Source of the DNA: Achatina immaculata
Lineage: Eukaryota; Mollusca; Gastropoda; Stylommatophora; Achatinidae
DNA length: 64,000 nucleotides
NCBI GenBank assembly: GCA_009760885.1
Contig: CM019697.1
Span: 26,252,210 to 26,316,209, forward strand
Direction of reading: 5' to 3'
This document shows positions 20,691 through 31,845 of this stretch, piece after piece. Under the pieces are notes generated by a model. That model saw only the letters and a list, made by a program, of their open reading frames with translations, did not search any database and was not told the origin of the DNA. Each line of letters opens with the position of its first letter. The stretch's first letter is position 1. The translations under genes and the position numbers were made by a program.

Positions 20691-21135
20691 ACTGCTATAA
20701 AATACTAACATAATTAACTACATGGGACATAAATTTTTTGTGCTTATTTCATCATCATCATCATCACCATCATCATCAGAAGATGACTTAGAAAAAAATA
20801 ATACAATTATAAAGGTCCCTGCAACAATACAGCCTTCAGACATGTAAGCTTGGCCAACAGAGTGGTTTGCTATCTCTAGGTGGTGTGCGACCTGTCTAAA
20901 AACCAATTTCTTGCATTATTCTAGAAACTCAAGGAAGCCACTTCAGCCCACTCCCCATCCTACTTGAAGCCTGTTCAAGATCTTCACCTGCCTGCAAGAA
21001 ATAAAAGTTTGCTACAAGGAAAACAGTACATCCATTTTCATTGTCCTAACTAAACTAAAGTCACTTGCAACATCACAAGTTTCTCTATAGTGACAGTAAT
21101 GTGTATGAAGTATGAGTCACACAAATATGGCTTAC

Positions 21136-21316
21136 CTTCTTGGGTGGATTATGTCGATTGTATTCCTCCCCCCAAATTTTGGCATCCATCTGTAACTTGA
21201 CATCTTCAAAGTACACTGATCTGTCCACATTTTCAATATAACTTTTTGCCACATAGTTACTGGCATTCTTGTCAAGACCATAAGCTGAGTTACACACAGT
21301 AGAATGCTTCTTTTTC
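21136..21316 (-). CDS. EEF2K: EEF2K exon 4 (alpha-kinase N-lobe)
   Basis: A 181-nt exon (one base completing a split Leu codon plus 60 codons), between a TCTACAG acceptor (AG at 21317-21318) and an AAG|GTAAGC donor (GT at 21134-21135). It encodes KNASNYVAKSYIENVDRSVY and FEDVKLQMDAKIWGEEYNRH. The Lys in YVAKSYIE corresponds to the catalytic ATP-contacting Lys of alpha-kinases (YVAKRYIEP in vertebrates). VYFEDVKLQMDAKIWGEEYN is almost unchanged from vertebrates. Confidence 0.97.
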
Positions 21317-21438
21317 CTGTAGACACAACAGAGACCACATCATGTCTGATTCTCTTTGTCTCTGTAGCTGATATATAAAGCAGGTGGACATCACGTATCG
21401 ACGAAAACTGCTGAGAAAATATTCTCCTAGCTGATTCT

Positions 21439-22138
21439 TCTTACATCTTACATCCTTCCCGTGCCGTTAAACATCACATAGGGCTCACATAGTTGTTTGC
21501 CAAGTTTTCCTGTTCTCAGCGAGTCTTTCAACCTCATCAAGGGATTTTATCCCCACTAAACTGGCTTCTCTTAACAATGTCCTTTTTAGAGTTTCATGCA
21601 GTCGACCTCTTTTTCTTCAGCTTGTTGTGCTCCAGCTGATAGCTTGTTTTGGTATTCTCTAATTGTTTCTTCTCATCACATGGCCTATATATGTCCATCT
21701 TCTTTTTCTGATCACCCATGAGACAGGTTGTTGTTTGCTCATCAGTCTTATCTCTGCATTGTTCTTGAATTATTCCACTTTATACCAAGTATTTTCCTTA
21801 GGCATTTGTTTTCAAAAGAGTCTAATTTCTTGTCTATTTCTTTAGTTGATTTCCAGCTTTTGCATGCATAAATGAGAGTTGATATCACCTTTGAATTTAA
21901 TAATCTTAACTTGGTTTTTGTACTTATAACTTTTGAATTCCATATGTTTTCAAGATTTTTTAAGGACAATGCTGCTTTTGCAATTCTAACTTCCATCCTG
22001 GTGTATGCAGCTGCCAAGTATGCAAACTGGTTTACTTCATCAACAACTGATCCTTCTACATATATTATTTTTCCTTCTTGATTAATGAGAAGTTTCATTA
22101 TTTTCAGTATTTTTCATTATATTTGATTATTTTTGTTT
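21439..22138 (-). mobile_element. LINE A insertion with 12-bp TSD
   Basis: A 5'-truncated LINE A copy on the minus strand, flanked by CTAGCTGATTCT at 21427-21438 and 22139-22150. The 3' end (tail TTACATCTTACATCC, ACGGCACGGGAAGG on the minus strand) is at the left. ORF2 C-terminal fragments: KKLDSFENKCLRKILGIKWN, and GRLHETLKRTLLREASLVG-like sequence in broken frames. Confidence 0.88.
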
Positions 22139-22342
22139 CTAGCTGATTCTACTAATATTTTATCAACAACATCACCATAGCAACAATATATATAGTTTGA
22201 AACTGTTGCCTGTGTGCACTGCTACTCACATATTGTGAAATTACTACACTATTTTAAAGATGCTCAAACACAAAGATCAAATTAACAAGAAAAGTTTAAG
22301 CAAAGTACTCTTATAAGAATGTTTTATGCTGTAAATACTTAC

Positions 22343-22380
22343 AGTCTGAAACACTGTCTCATGGCGCCTCTGGTAAATGG
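22343..22380 (-). CDS. EEF2K: EEF2K exon 3 (micro-exon, 38 nt)
   Basis: A 38-nt exon (12 codons plus two bases) encoding PFTRGAMRQCFR, matching PFGRGAMRECFR of vertebrate EEF2K, the glycine-containing ATP loop of the N-lobe. Acceptor CTTGTAG (AG at 22381-22382) and donor CT|GTAAGT (GT at 22341-22342). The split codon CT|G joins exactly to exon 4. Too short for ORF finders but secure from phase and homology. Confidence 0.93.
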
Positions 22381-22539
22381 CTACAAGTAGAAAAACCAAG
22401 TAGGAATTCTGGTCAAATCAGCTTCATGCCTTTATCATTCTTGTAAAACTAGCTTATAATTTTAGCTCATTTAATGTCAGAGCTCCACTCACAATTTCAA
22501 TAAGACAACTGAATCAGTGAAAGTATACCAGTCTTGACT

Positions 22540-22960
22540 AAAAGATGGAAGATCCATCCTAGTGTCAGATATGACTGAAAATGTTAAAATATGCTAACCA
22601 TTATATATTTGATCACTAGATCTTATGATACTTGAAAGGTTAAGACTCTGTGAAAATATCATAAGAAAGAGCTTACCATGATACATTCAATCACTAGATC
22701 TTATGATACTTGAAAGGCTGGGAGTCTGTGAAAGTATCACAGATAAGTTAACCATGATACATTCAATCACTAGATCTTATGATACTTGAAAGGCTGGGAT
22801 TCTGTGAAAGTATCACAGATAGGTCAACCATGATAGATTTGATTACTAGATCTTACGATACTTGAAAGGTTGGGACTCTGTGAAACTATCATGGACAATG
22901 GGCTAACTGTGATACATTCAATTACTAGATCTTATGATACTGGAAAGATCAGGACTTGGT
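22540..22960. repeat. ~80-bp minisatellite
   Basis: About five diverged units containing ACTAGATCTTATGATACTTG, AAAGGCTGGGATTCTGTGAA and GTATCACAGATA. Intronic (EEF2K). Confidence 0.88.
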
Positions 22961-23539
22961 GGAAGTATAAGAGACAAAGATTTATGACAAGAACTGATAA
23001 CATAAAATGTCTATTAACAGCTTATGACACTGGTAATTCTGAACAAAAACTATGTTTCACCTATCATATTTCCTCAGTTTAACAGCTGGACATTTGTTGA
23101 CAGCATCATTTTTTTTTTTCTGAAGCAACAGCTGGTAGATTTCTAGTGTTTCAAGAAATTCAAGTCAGTGAAGTCTTGGTGAGAGCTGACAACAAACAAA
23201 TGATCTGTGTTCAGTTTTTCTCATTATCTGGAAAGTCATAAACATCAAGATTCTCGTTTCCATTTAAAACTTTAAACCTTGTACTTCATGTTACAAATTC
23301 AGTTTTGGTATTTTCCACAACTGCCTAGCAGTTTAGATTCCACAATGAACACAGAGTTGCACGCAGATTTGTTTGTGATGAAAATCACAGCAGGAAACAA
23401 TGTAACTTTAATTGCAGCACATAAAATATGATAAGCAGAGGATGGGTAAATACTACAATGTGAGCAGTTACTGAAGCAAATGTCACAGAGAAATATTTCT
23501 TGGCTTTGATTATACTGGGCAGGAAACTTTCTGTTGCAG

Positions 23540-23700
23540 AGAGTGATGCAACTCATCAGGTTTCCCCACCCCCACCTCCTCCTCTCAGGCAAGCATTTTG
23601 GCTTTTTAAAATTCTGGCACTTTAAGAGGAGTTGGTCCGTTTTGGTTACGAATCCCAGAGGTCCGAGAGTAATTTGGCTTATAACCGCTTCACAAAACTG
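23540..23700 (-). repeat. SINE-1 partial copy
   Basis: Resembles the body of the SINE at 30250-30515 in the same orientation: CAGGCAAGCATTTTGGC...CTTTAAGAGGAG...CCCAGAGGTCCGAGAG against CAGACAAGTGTTTCGGC...CTCTAAGGGAGG...CCCAGAGATCTTGTGAG. The tRNA-like head is not recognisable here. 22960-23540 shows nothing else I can identify. Confidence 0.6.
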
Positions 23701-23849
23701 AAGATAACTATCGAGTATTCACATTTGTAACTATAGTAATATTCATTCACCACCTCTGAAATCAAAACTTTGACCTTGGATCAGGGACATCAAAATGTTT
23801 CCATGCAAACATCAATGATAGATAAAAATCTTAGCTGCAGTTTTCTCAA

Positions 23850-24125
23850 GATGATACATCAGCACTGGATTATGCTCAACAGTATAGCAAAAAAGATGAC
23901 ACATCAGCACTGGATTATGCTCAACAGTATAGCAAAAAGATGACATATCAGCACTGGATTATGCTCAACAGTATAACAAAAAAGATGATACATCAGCACT
24001 GGATTACGCTCAACAGTATAACAAAAAAGATGATACATCAGCACTGGATTATACTCAACAGTATAACAAAAAAGATGATACATCAGCACTGGATTATACT
24101 CAACAGTATAACAAAAAAGATGACA
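23850..24125. repeat. 45-bp minisatellite beside a splice donor
   Basis: Six copies of a 45-bp unit (CATCAGCACTGGATTATGCT, CAACAGTATAGCAAAAAAGATGA). The array ends ten bases before the donor of EEF2K exon 2 (GT at 24134-24135) and includes the intron sequence next to it. Confidence 0.93.
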
Positions 24126-24135
24126 ATAGTCTTAC

Positions 24136-24414
24136 CTTCTTTTCCATTTTGACCAACACATGATCCTGGATCCATATTTTTTTGCGAGGGTTGTAGCGAT
24201 GTCTGACTGCCAGCTCTGTCTCCAGGTCATCCAGGTGGTACTCTGCCCACTGGTCAACTCCCCTGCGGAGCTTCTTCAAGATTCTTTCAAACTTTGGCTT
24301 TAGTTTGAAATGTGGCTTCTTCTGGGAAGCTGAGCTTATGGATGACCTGTATTCTTTAGCCCTGGTGATAGCCAGAGGCTTCAGGTTGCTCTCAGGTAGA
24401 ATGCCAGAGTAGGC
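24136..24414 (-). CDS. EEF2K: EEF2K exon 2 (calmodulin-binding region, kinase start)
   Basis: A 279-nt exon (93 codons, phase 0 both ends), between a TTTCTTTAG acceptor (AG at 24415-24416) and an AAG|GTAAGA donor. It encodes the basic amphipathic stretch FERILKKLRRGVDQWAEYHL, positionally equivalent to the vertebrate calmodulin-targeting segment (WQKAIHKAKHMPDPWAEFHL). It then enters the alpha-kinase domain with AVRHRYNPRKKIWIQDHVLV (vertebrate RHRYNAVTGEWLDDEVLI). Ca2+/calmodulin binding here would activate the kinase, which then phosphorylates eEF2 and slows elongation. A tandem array starts right at its acceptor side (24421). Confidence 0.95.
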
Positions 24415-24420
24415 CTAAAG

Positions 24421-24978
24421 AAATATAACATTTTACAACTGTCTTTAATAAGTAATATAATATTTTACAACTGTCTTTAATAAGTAATATAACATTTTAC
24501 AACTGTCTTTAATAAGTAATATAATATTTTACAACTGTCTTTAATAAGTAATATAACATTTTACAATTGTCTTTAATAAGTAATATAATATTTTACAACT
24601 GTCTTTAATAAGTAATATAATATTTTACAACTGTCTTTAATAAGTAATATAACATTTTACAACTGTCTTTAATAAGTAATATAACATTTTACAATTGTCT
24701 TTAATAAGTAATATAACATTTTATAATTGTCTTTAATAAGTAATGTAACATTTTACAATTGTCTTTAATAAGTAATATAACATTTTACAATTGTCTTTAA
24801 TAAGTAATATAACATTTTACAATTGTCTTTAATAAGTAATATAACATTTTACAATTGTCTTTAATAAGTAATATAACATTTTACAATTGTCTTTAATAAG
24901 TAATATAACATTTTAGAATTGTCTTCAATAAGTAATATAACATTTTACAATTGTCTTTAATAAGTAATGTAACATAAT
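24421..24978. repeat. 32-bp minisatellite at a splice acceptor (left part)
   Basis: About 17 copies of a 32-bp AT-rich unit (TAAGTAATATAACATTTTAC plus AACTGTCTTTAA), starting four bases upstream of the exon 2 acceptor. The array is split by the LINE B insertion and resumes at 27548. Confidence 0.94.
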
Positions 24979-24984
24979 ATTTGA

Positions 24985-27547
24985 CGAACAAACAGCAAGG
25001 ACAATTGTAGGATATATGAACATCTCGGACCGAGTCCTGCTAGCCCAACTGAAAAGACAACCAATAAACATAAGTATTATACAAGTGTACGCTCCAACAT
25101 CTGAAAGTTCTGAAGAAGATGTACAGCTATTTTATAATGACATAGAAACAGCCCTAAAACACACAAAGTCACATGAAGTTACTATAGTCATGGGAGATTT
25201 TAATGCCAAAGTTGGTAAAGGAAGAACTTCAGACATCGTTGGTGACTATGGACTGGGTAGAGGAATGACAGAGGCAGTAAATTATTGAATGGGCAAGAAT
25301 ACACAGCATGGTTGTAGAAAACATCTGGTTTAATCAACATCCCCAAAGACTGGCAACGTGGTGCAGCCCAGACAAAAAGACTTTTAACCAGATAGACTAC
25401 GTATTAATCAACAAACGATTCCAGAATGCATTACTGATAACAAAAACCATGCCAGGAGCTGACTGCAATAGTGACCATGACCCACTCTGTGGAAAAATTA
25501 GAATAAAGCTAAAGAAAGCATGCATAAAAGTGAGAAACATCAAACTGAATACAGAACTCCTTAAAAATGACCAAGAACTGAGAGAACAATACAAAGTTAT
25601 TATAACAAATAGATACAATGCAATAGCAAAGATAAATAGTATAGATGAACAATGGGCAATGTTCAGAGATTCTATCCACCAAACTGTTATGGAGATAATA
25701 CCACTGAAAAAAGAAGCCCCTAAAAATAAATGGATGACAGACGACATCTTATGACTGATGGACAAGAGGAGGAGGAGTAAAAATACCCAAGAAAAATATA
25801 GCAAGATAAATAAAGAAATAAGACGCAAGTGCAGAGAAACAAAAAGTGTGGTTAAATGAACAGTGCAGACAGATAGAGGACTCTCATAATAAAGACAGCA
25901 AAAACATGCACAAACGAATTAGTGAACTCGCAGGAAGGAAAACAAAATATACCACAGGATGCCTGAAATCGAAAGAAGGTAAAATGTTACAAGAAGACAT
26001 TGTGGACAGGTGGACAGAGTATATCAGTGAGCTATATGGAGGAGAAAGACCAGAATTAACACCAGATACTGAAAACTGTGATGGACTACCAATACTTGAA
26101 GATGAAATCATAGATGCCATCAAACACATGAACAAAGGAAACGCGACTGGGCCTGATAATATAACAACAGAAGAAACAGAGGCGCGAGAGGAGATAGGAA
26201 TAAAAATAATAACCAAGTTACTTAATGACATTTACAACAGTGGTAATATGCCCAATGACATGTTTAAATCCACATTTATAGCACTACCAAAGAAACCAGG
26301 TGCAAAGGAATGTGATGACCACTGGACTATCAGCCTCTCATGTCACATAACGAAGCTACTTCTGAGAATCATTATGAGAAAAACAAGGAAAAAGATAAAA
26401 ATGGAAATAGCAGATGAGCATTTGGATTTGTTGAAGGAAAGGGAACACACAATGCCATTTATGCTTTACGAACACTAACAGAAAGAGCTTTAGAAGTACA
26501 GAAAGATCTCTACTTATGCTTCATTGATTACACCAAGGCATTCAACAAAGTGAAACATAATGAAATTATTAAAATGCTTGAAGACATCAGTATAGACGGC
26601 AAAGATCTGAGGGTTGTAAAACATCTATACTGGCAGCAAGAAGCAGCAATTTGAGTTGAAAATAGAACTGGAAAATATCAACCTATAAAACAAGGGGTGT
26701 GACAAGGATGTGTACTATCTCCAGACCTTTTTTCTCTGTACAGCGAGAATATTCTAAGAATGATCATCACAGAATCAGGCATAAAAATTGGAGCATACAG
26801 TATTGATAGCTGAGAACCAACAAGACCTGCAAAAACTCTTGGATAAAGTCGCTAAAGGAAGTGAACAGAAAGGCCTTATTTTGAACATCAAAAAGACAGA
26901 GACTATGGTTATATCCAAGAAACATAATCCATCAACATGCAGCATAAAATTAAACAGAACTATTCTAAAGCAGGTGCAGACATTTAAATGCCTTGGAGCA
27001 ACTTCAAATGGGAAATGCAGAACAGAAATTAGGAACAGAATAGGCCAACCAAAGACTGCATTTCAGAGAATGAGAAACATATTATTCAACACATCCTTAT
27101 CAATGAATGTTAGAAAACAAGTCTTAAAATGCTATATTGAACCTATCTTGTTATATGGAAGTGAATCATGGACAATATAGACAGGTCTGCACAAAAATCA
27201 TTGGAAGCAGCAGAAATGTGGTTTATTAGAAGAATGTTGCGAATCCCCTGGACAGCAAAAATAACTAATAATCAATGTATGAGAAGAGCTGGAGAGACAA
27301 CAAATCTTGTCAAAAAAATAAGAGAGAGACAATGTACTTTCATAGGACATGCAATGAGAAGAGGGGACATTGAAAATATTATAACAACAGGAAAAATAGA
27401 TCAAGAGGAAGACCAAGAGAAATGATGCTGTACAGTCTGACAGGATGGTGTGAGAGGAGATCACCAACGGAGCTGATGGCCTGCATGAAAGATCGCATAC
27501 TCAGGAGAAGCATAACAGCCAACGCCAGTCAGCACGGCACATGATGA
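24985..27547 (+). mobile_element. Near full-length LINE B
   Basis: A non-LTR retrotransposon with apurinic-endonuclease and reverse-transcriptase domains and a (GAT)n tail (27540-27553). It is inserted in the 32-bp array; AACAT flanks it on both sides, a possible short target-site duplication. ORF2 order: endonuclease IIQVYAPTSESSEEDVQLFY and VIMGDFNAKVG-like (25190), IDYVLINKRFQNALL, SDHDPLCGKI, RT fingers (25846-26478), a YADD-region deletion, then the C-terminal PWTAK/GRP end. Resembles RTE/CR1-like elements annotated as endonuclease-reverse transcriptase; clade not resolved. Confidence 0.88.
25016..27540 (+). pseudogene. LINE B ORF2 pseudogene
   Basis: Open blocks 25016-25288, 25308-25754, 25846-26478, 26788-27180 and 27168-27425 together cover endonuclease, reverse transcriptase and C terminus. 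They are separated by stops and frameshifts (for example TAATTATTGAAT at 25280, CTTATGACTG at 25748, GGGTGTGACAAGG at 26695 where the arginine codon of RQGC has become TGA). At about 26790 the sequence jumps from IKIGAYS to VLIAENQQ, so the YADD catalytic box is deleted. Inactive. Confidence 0.87.
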
Positions 27548-27640
27548 TGATGTTGAACATTTTACAAATTGTCTTTAATAAGTAATATAGCATTTTAAAA
27601 TGTCTATAATAAGTAATATAACATTTTAAAAATGTTCTGA
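27548..27640. repeat. 32-bp minisatellite (right part)
   Basis: Remaining units of the array at 24421-24978 (AACATTTTACAAATTGTCTTTAATAAG), displaced by the LINE B insertion. 27640-27910 holds no recognised feature. Confidence 0.88.
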
Positions 27641-27914
27641 CTGAATTAACACTAAGAAATGTCTTGAATAAAGTATAATACAACAGTAAAGAAGTGACCT
27701 GAGATGTGTGATGACAACAGCAAACCTGCCAGTTGCTGTCTGCACTTCAAGAGTTAATGTGAAGCTATCAAATACTTTTGTGTTTGTATCCTCACAATGT
27801 GAAGATTTGTGTGGTTGCACATACACTAGCCTAATCTATGTTCCATCAATATATTCATAAGCCCTGTGTGTAAGTGTATGAAAGAGAGCTCTCCTGCTAG
27901 GTTTTCAAGCTACA

Positions 27915-28620
27915 CACACCACGACAGTACATGACATCACATAGAGGGCCTGTGAGGGAAAAATATGACAGTACATGACATCACATAAAGGGCCTGGTGG
28001 GGGGAAAATATGACAGTACATGACATCACATAAAGGGCCTGGGTGAGGGAAAAATATGACAGTACATGACATCACATAGAGGGCCTGTGAGGGAAAAATA
28101 TGACAGTACATGACATCACATAAAGGGCCTGGTGGGGGGAAAATATGACAGTAAATGACATCACATAAAGGGCATGTTGAGGGAAAAATATGACAGTACA
28201 TGACATCACATAAAGGGCCTGGGTGAGGGAAAAATATGACAGTACATGACATCACATAAAGGGCCTGGTGAGGGAAAATATGACAGTACATGACATCACA
28301 TAGAGGGCCTGGTGAGGGAAAATATGACAGTACATGACAGCACATAAAGGGCCTGGTGAGGGAAAATGTACATGACACCACAGAGGGTCAGGTGAGGGGA
28401 AAATATAAGAGTACATGACAGCACAGAGGGCCAGGTGAGGGGAAAATATAACAGTACATGACAGCACAGAGGGCCTGGTGAGGGGAAAATATAACTGTAC
28501 ATGACAGCATAGAGGGCCTGGTGAGGGGAAAATATAACTGTACATGACAGCATAGAGGGCCTGGTGAGGAGAAAATACAACAGTACATGACAGCACATAG
28601 AGGACTTGGTTGGGGATAAT
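27915..28620. repeat. ~44-bp minisatellite
   Basis: About 15 units containing GACAGTACATGACATCACAT, AAAGGGCCTGGTGAGGGAAA. Right-hand units change to ACAGCACAGAGGGCC forms, a gradient toward the next block. Open on all minus frames. Confidence 0.93.
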
Positions 28621-29220
28621 ATAACAGCACATAGAGAACCTGGCCTGGTATGGGGAAAATATAACAGTACATATAGAACCTGGCCTGGTGAGGGGAAAAT
28701 GTAACAGTACATATAGAACCTGGCCTGGTGAGGGGAAAATATAACAGTACATATAGAACCTGGCCTGGTGAGGGGAAAATATAACAGTACATATAGAACC
28801 TGGCCTGGTGAGGGGAAAATGTAACAGTACATAGAGAACCTGGCCTGGTGAGGGGAAAATGTAACAGTACATAGAGAACCTGGCCTGGTGAGGGGAAAAT
28901 ATAACAGCACATAGAGAACCTGGCCTGGTGAGGGGAAAATATAACAGCACATAGAGAACCTGGCCTGGTGAGGGGAAAATATAACAGTACATAGAGAACC
29001 TGGCCTGGTGAGGGGAAAATATAACAGTACATAGAGAACCTGGCCTGGTGAGGGGAAAATATAACAGCACATAGAGAACCTGGCCTGGTGAGGGGAAAAT
29101 ATAACAGTACATAGAGAACCTGGCCTGGTGAGGGGAAAATATAACAGCACATAGAGAACCTGGCCTGGTGAGGGTAAAATATAACAGCACATAGAGAACC
29201 TGGCCTGGTGAGGGAAAAAT
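28621..29220. repeat. 40-bp minisatellite
   Basis: About 15 highly uniform copies of a 40-bp unit (TGGCCTGGTGAGGGGAAAAT, ATAACAGCACATAGAGAACC). Together with the preceding block it yields three overlapping minus frames of 254-343 codons that are only repeat read-through. The units carry GGTGAGGGG, a donor-like string on the plus strand. Confidence 0.94.
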
Positions 29221-29569
29221 GTCAATCTCTCATGGTCTTTAAAATCTGAGCTATCTGCATGCCTTTGGTTGGGAGGGAGGAGGGCTGGCAATATATTATC
29301 TATTACCAAAACCACCATCACCATCACCGACTATGACCACGGCTATTGTAATCATCACATTATCATCTATTACAAAGATTGCCATAACCATCAATATCAT
29401 CACCACCAGACAGTACATAAAAGCACTCAGGTGCTGATAGTAGGTCTTCCATGGGATAAAATGTTCAAGATCTTTTTCCTGTAATTTTATAACACTACAA
29501 ACAGAAGATCTTAAACAGTATATCCCCTCAAGGACCTATTATCAGTAGATGCTGCTGAAGTTATCTCAC

Positions 29570-29818
29570 CTTGAGCAGTCTCCGCTCTCGCAGAGTTATG
29601 AGAGGTCTGACTGGTTCCTCCTCACTGTCTGCTCGACTTAGAGGTGTGTTAGTTGGTGCACTGCGCTGGTCAGCTAAAGATTCACACGAAGCATCAGCAT
29701 CTACGTCTGTGATTGCAAACAGCATGAAATGATCATCCTCGCTCTCACTGCTTGTATCACTACTTCCATCACTACGACATTCAACCGCCGTACTCATTTT
29801 TTTTTTGTACTGGAAATT
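29570..29818 (-). CDS. EEF2K: EEF2K exon 1 (start codon exon)
   Basis: Contains the initiator ATG (29795-29797), 76 codons and an AAG|GTGAGA donor (GT at 29568-29569). The exon probably starts at 29818 after CTCCAG, leaving 21 nt of 5' UTR. The encoded N terminus is acidic and Ser-rich (DGSSDTSSESEDDHFMLFAI), then EEEPVRPLITLRERRLLK. EEF2K N termini are poorly conserved, so assignment rests on phase-0 joining to exon 2 and on lying first in gene order. No upstream in-frame ATG is available in the exon. Confidence 0.85.
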
Positions 29819-30249
29819 CTGGAGACCAGGCTAAGCCTGCTTTAAAAATACAGCGTTAAACTGTCTGTAACAAAGCACAAATGTTGAAATCTCTGCTTAC
29901 AATATCTTCAGCCTTTATCTGTGACTGTTGCAATGTTAACAGAACCCTTGTGTCAACCTCTCAAGCAAATTCCTAAAGCCTTATTTGCTCTCTGCAGCTT
30001 TATATATAATTTTATTTTGAAATAAAATTCCTGGAAGAATATATGAGACTTTCCATTGAGGGCGTGGCCAGATACAGGTTGTGTAGACTGCCAAAAGAAT
30101 GTGCTCCTGGATGCTCTCTTTGGCAGTCCGCCTTCTTATATGGATAATGATAACGTAAGGACACAAAAACACCTGAAATTAACAAACATAAAACATTATA
30201 TTAGACATGTTCTGTTATACACATTTTTTATTTTTATTTTACTTCATTT
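29819..30249. other. No recognised feature
   Basis: Intron sequence between the coding start exon and the proposed 5' UTR exon of EEF2K. AT-rich, with a poly-T-like TTTTTATTTTTATTTTACTT stretch at 30227 adjoining the SINE. Confidence 0.5.
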
Positions 30250-30515
30250 CTTATGCAGGAAACTCTCTACCGTAGAGAGCGGAACAACAACACAACTCCT
30301 TCAGATCATCAGAGGAAGTAACCCCCCCCCCCTCAGACAAGTGTTTCGGCCCTTTAAACTCCTGACACTCTAAGGGAGGCGGGCCCCTCTGGGTCATGAC
30401 TCCCAGAGATCTTGTGAGTTGTTGCTTTTTTCCGGTCCCGGGATCGAACCCATGGTCTTCCAGTTGGCACTGCACTTTTTGAAGTGCGTCTTTAGCGATT
30501 TAGCTACAGAGGACT
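30250..30515 (-). repeat. tRNA-derived SINE-1
   Basis: Read on the minus strand from 30515: a tRNA-like head with an A-box (TAGCTAAATCGCTAAAGACG) and a perfect B-box (GGTTCGATCCC, at 30430-30446 on the complement). A body follows with CTCTGGGAGTCATGACCC, a C-rich run (G10 on minus) and CCTCTGATGATCTGAAGGAG. A partial relative lies at 23540-23700. The two RNA polymerase III promoter boxes in tRNA spacing support SINE rather than a tRNA gene, since no cloverleaf closes. Confidence 0.78.
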
Positions 30516-30534
30516 GATATTGGTTGTGGCAAAT

Positions 30535-30725
30535 GAAATTACTTATGTTCCCAATGCTTGTTTCGCATACTCCACAGCCAGCATGAGGCCTTTTCTGCTG
30601 TTTCTGAAAGGCTTCTCAATGCCCTTGCTCTTGCTTTATGCCCAGTTGCTTACACAGGTCATATGCTGATGTTGCTACGAATCCCCTTGCTCCCACTTCT
30701 ACAGCTTCTTAAATATTACAATCCA
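30535..30725 (-). mobile_element. LINE 3' coding end (family G)
   Basis: Minus-strand translation VEVGARGFVATSAYDLCKQL, then in another frame LSETAEKASCWLWSMRN. These match the C terminus common to a class of LINE-encoded reverse transcriptases (VEVGxRGFVxxS...LxxxAEKASxWLWxRR). One frameshift and a stop separate the blocks. It sits head to tail with SINE-1. 30725-31290 contains a short GATCCTGGAACT-type degenerate repeat (31085-31160) and no gene. Confidence 0.65.
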
Positions 30726-31289
30726 CTAAACAAACTGCTCTAAACTTTGGTTTAAACAAATGCACCGTACAGCAGCTTTTCTGCACTTTCAGGTGCATGT
30801 TCCACTGTGCTGCAACACAGGACACAATGACTCTGGGAGTCAAAGATGCTGTCCTGACTGCTCTGCTGATGATGCTACCAGAAGATGATAAGAGAATAAA
30901 AGTCTCTAAGTGAAGGAACTGGGAGCAATGAAAGGATTGGGATGGAGATGCCCACTTGCAGGACACACTGAACAGTTCCATAATAAACTTCTGGTGAGGA
31001 CAATGAGCAGTGTTACACCCCTACCCTTGTATGACTGCTTGAGCGGGAAGTGAAACACAAGAAAATGTCTCCCAAATACCATGATACTGATCCTGGAACT
31101 GATCCTGATCCTAATCCTGGAACTGATTCTAGTAATGATCCTGAAACTGATCCTGGTACTAACTTAGACACATATACTGTCACTTTTTATGTCAGCAGCT
31201 GGTTTAAAGGCAAGCTTACATCAGATTTCTATCAAGACTGATTCTACAAGTATTTGATCTGCATATTTGACCTTGACTACAATAAACAG

Positions 31290-31562
31290 CATTAGTGTTG
31301 CAAGGTATAATCTCACTGTGCTTTCATCTTTTGTCTTTAGTGTTGCAAGGCATAATCTCACTGTGCTTTCATCTTCCGTCTTTAGTGTTGCAAGGTATAA
31401 TCTCACTGTGCTTTCATCTTCTGTCTTTAGTGTTGCAAGGCATAATCTCACTGTGCTTTCATCTTCTGTCTTTAGTGTTGCAAGGCATAATCTCACTGTG
31501 CTTTCATCTTCTGTCTTTAGTGTTGCAAGGTATAATCTCACTGTGCTTTCATCTTCTGTCTT
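31290..31562. repeat. 45-bp minisatellite
   Basis: Six copies of a 45-bp unit (TGTTGCAAGGTATAATCTCA, CTGTGCTTTCATCTTCTGTC, TTTAG). Period divisible by three, so both strands are open. Each unit ends in a polypyrimidine-TTTAG acceptor-like string on the plus strand. Confidence 0.93.
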
Positions 31563-31845
31563 CAGTTTTGGCCCTTGTTTCTTCACACAAAACTGCATCC
31601 ATATGTAGACTCCCCTGTGCTTTCATCTTCTGTCTTCAGTTTTGGTCCTTGTTTCTTCACACAAAACTACACCTCTATGTAGTCCCCTTTGCTTTCATCT
31701 TCTGTCATCAGTTTTGGCCCTTGTTTCTTCATACAAAACTGCACCCGTATGTAGAGTCCCCTGCGCTTTCATCTTCTGTCTTCAGTTTTGGTCCTTGTTT
31801 CTTCACACAAAACTGCACCATATCTAGAGTCCCCATGTGGCTCAG
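31563..31845. repeat. ~73-bp minisatellite
   Basis: Four units containing TTGTTTCTTCACACAAAACT and TGCTTTCATCTTCTGTCTTC. It shares its CTTTCATCTTCTGTCTT core with the preceding 45-bp array, so one array likely grew out of the other. 31845-32745 shows no recognised feature. Confidence 0.9.

Noticed and set aside
25397..25828. 143-codon minus-strand hydrophobic frame
   Set aside because: Shadow of the LINE B ORF2 on plus.
28252..29327. Three overlapping minus-strand frames of 254, 312 and 343 codons
   Set aside because: All three frames are open across a 40-44-bp array lacking stops; no domain, no splice logic, no unique sequence.
29269..29484. His-rich small protein on plus
   Set aside because: Low-complexity CATCACCATCA sequence; no start context or homology.
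30425..30515. tRNA gene on minus
   Set aside because: A-box and B-box are present but no acceptor stem pairs across the ends; it continues into a SINE body that is also found at 23540.
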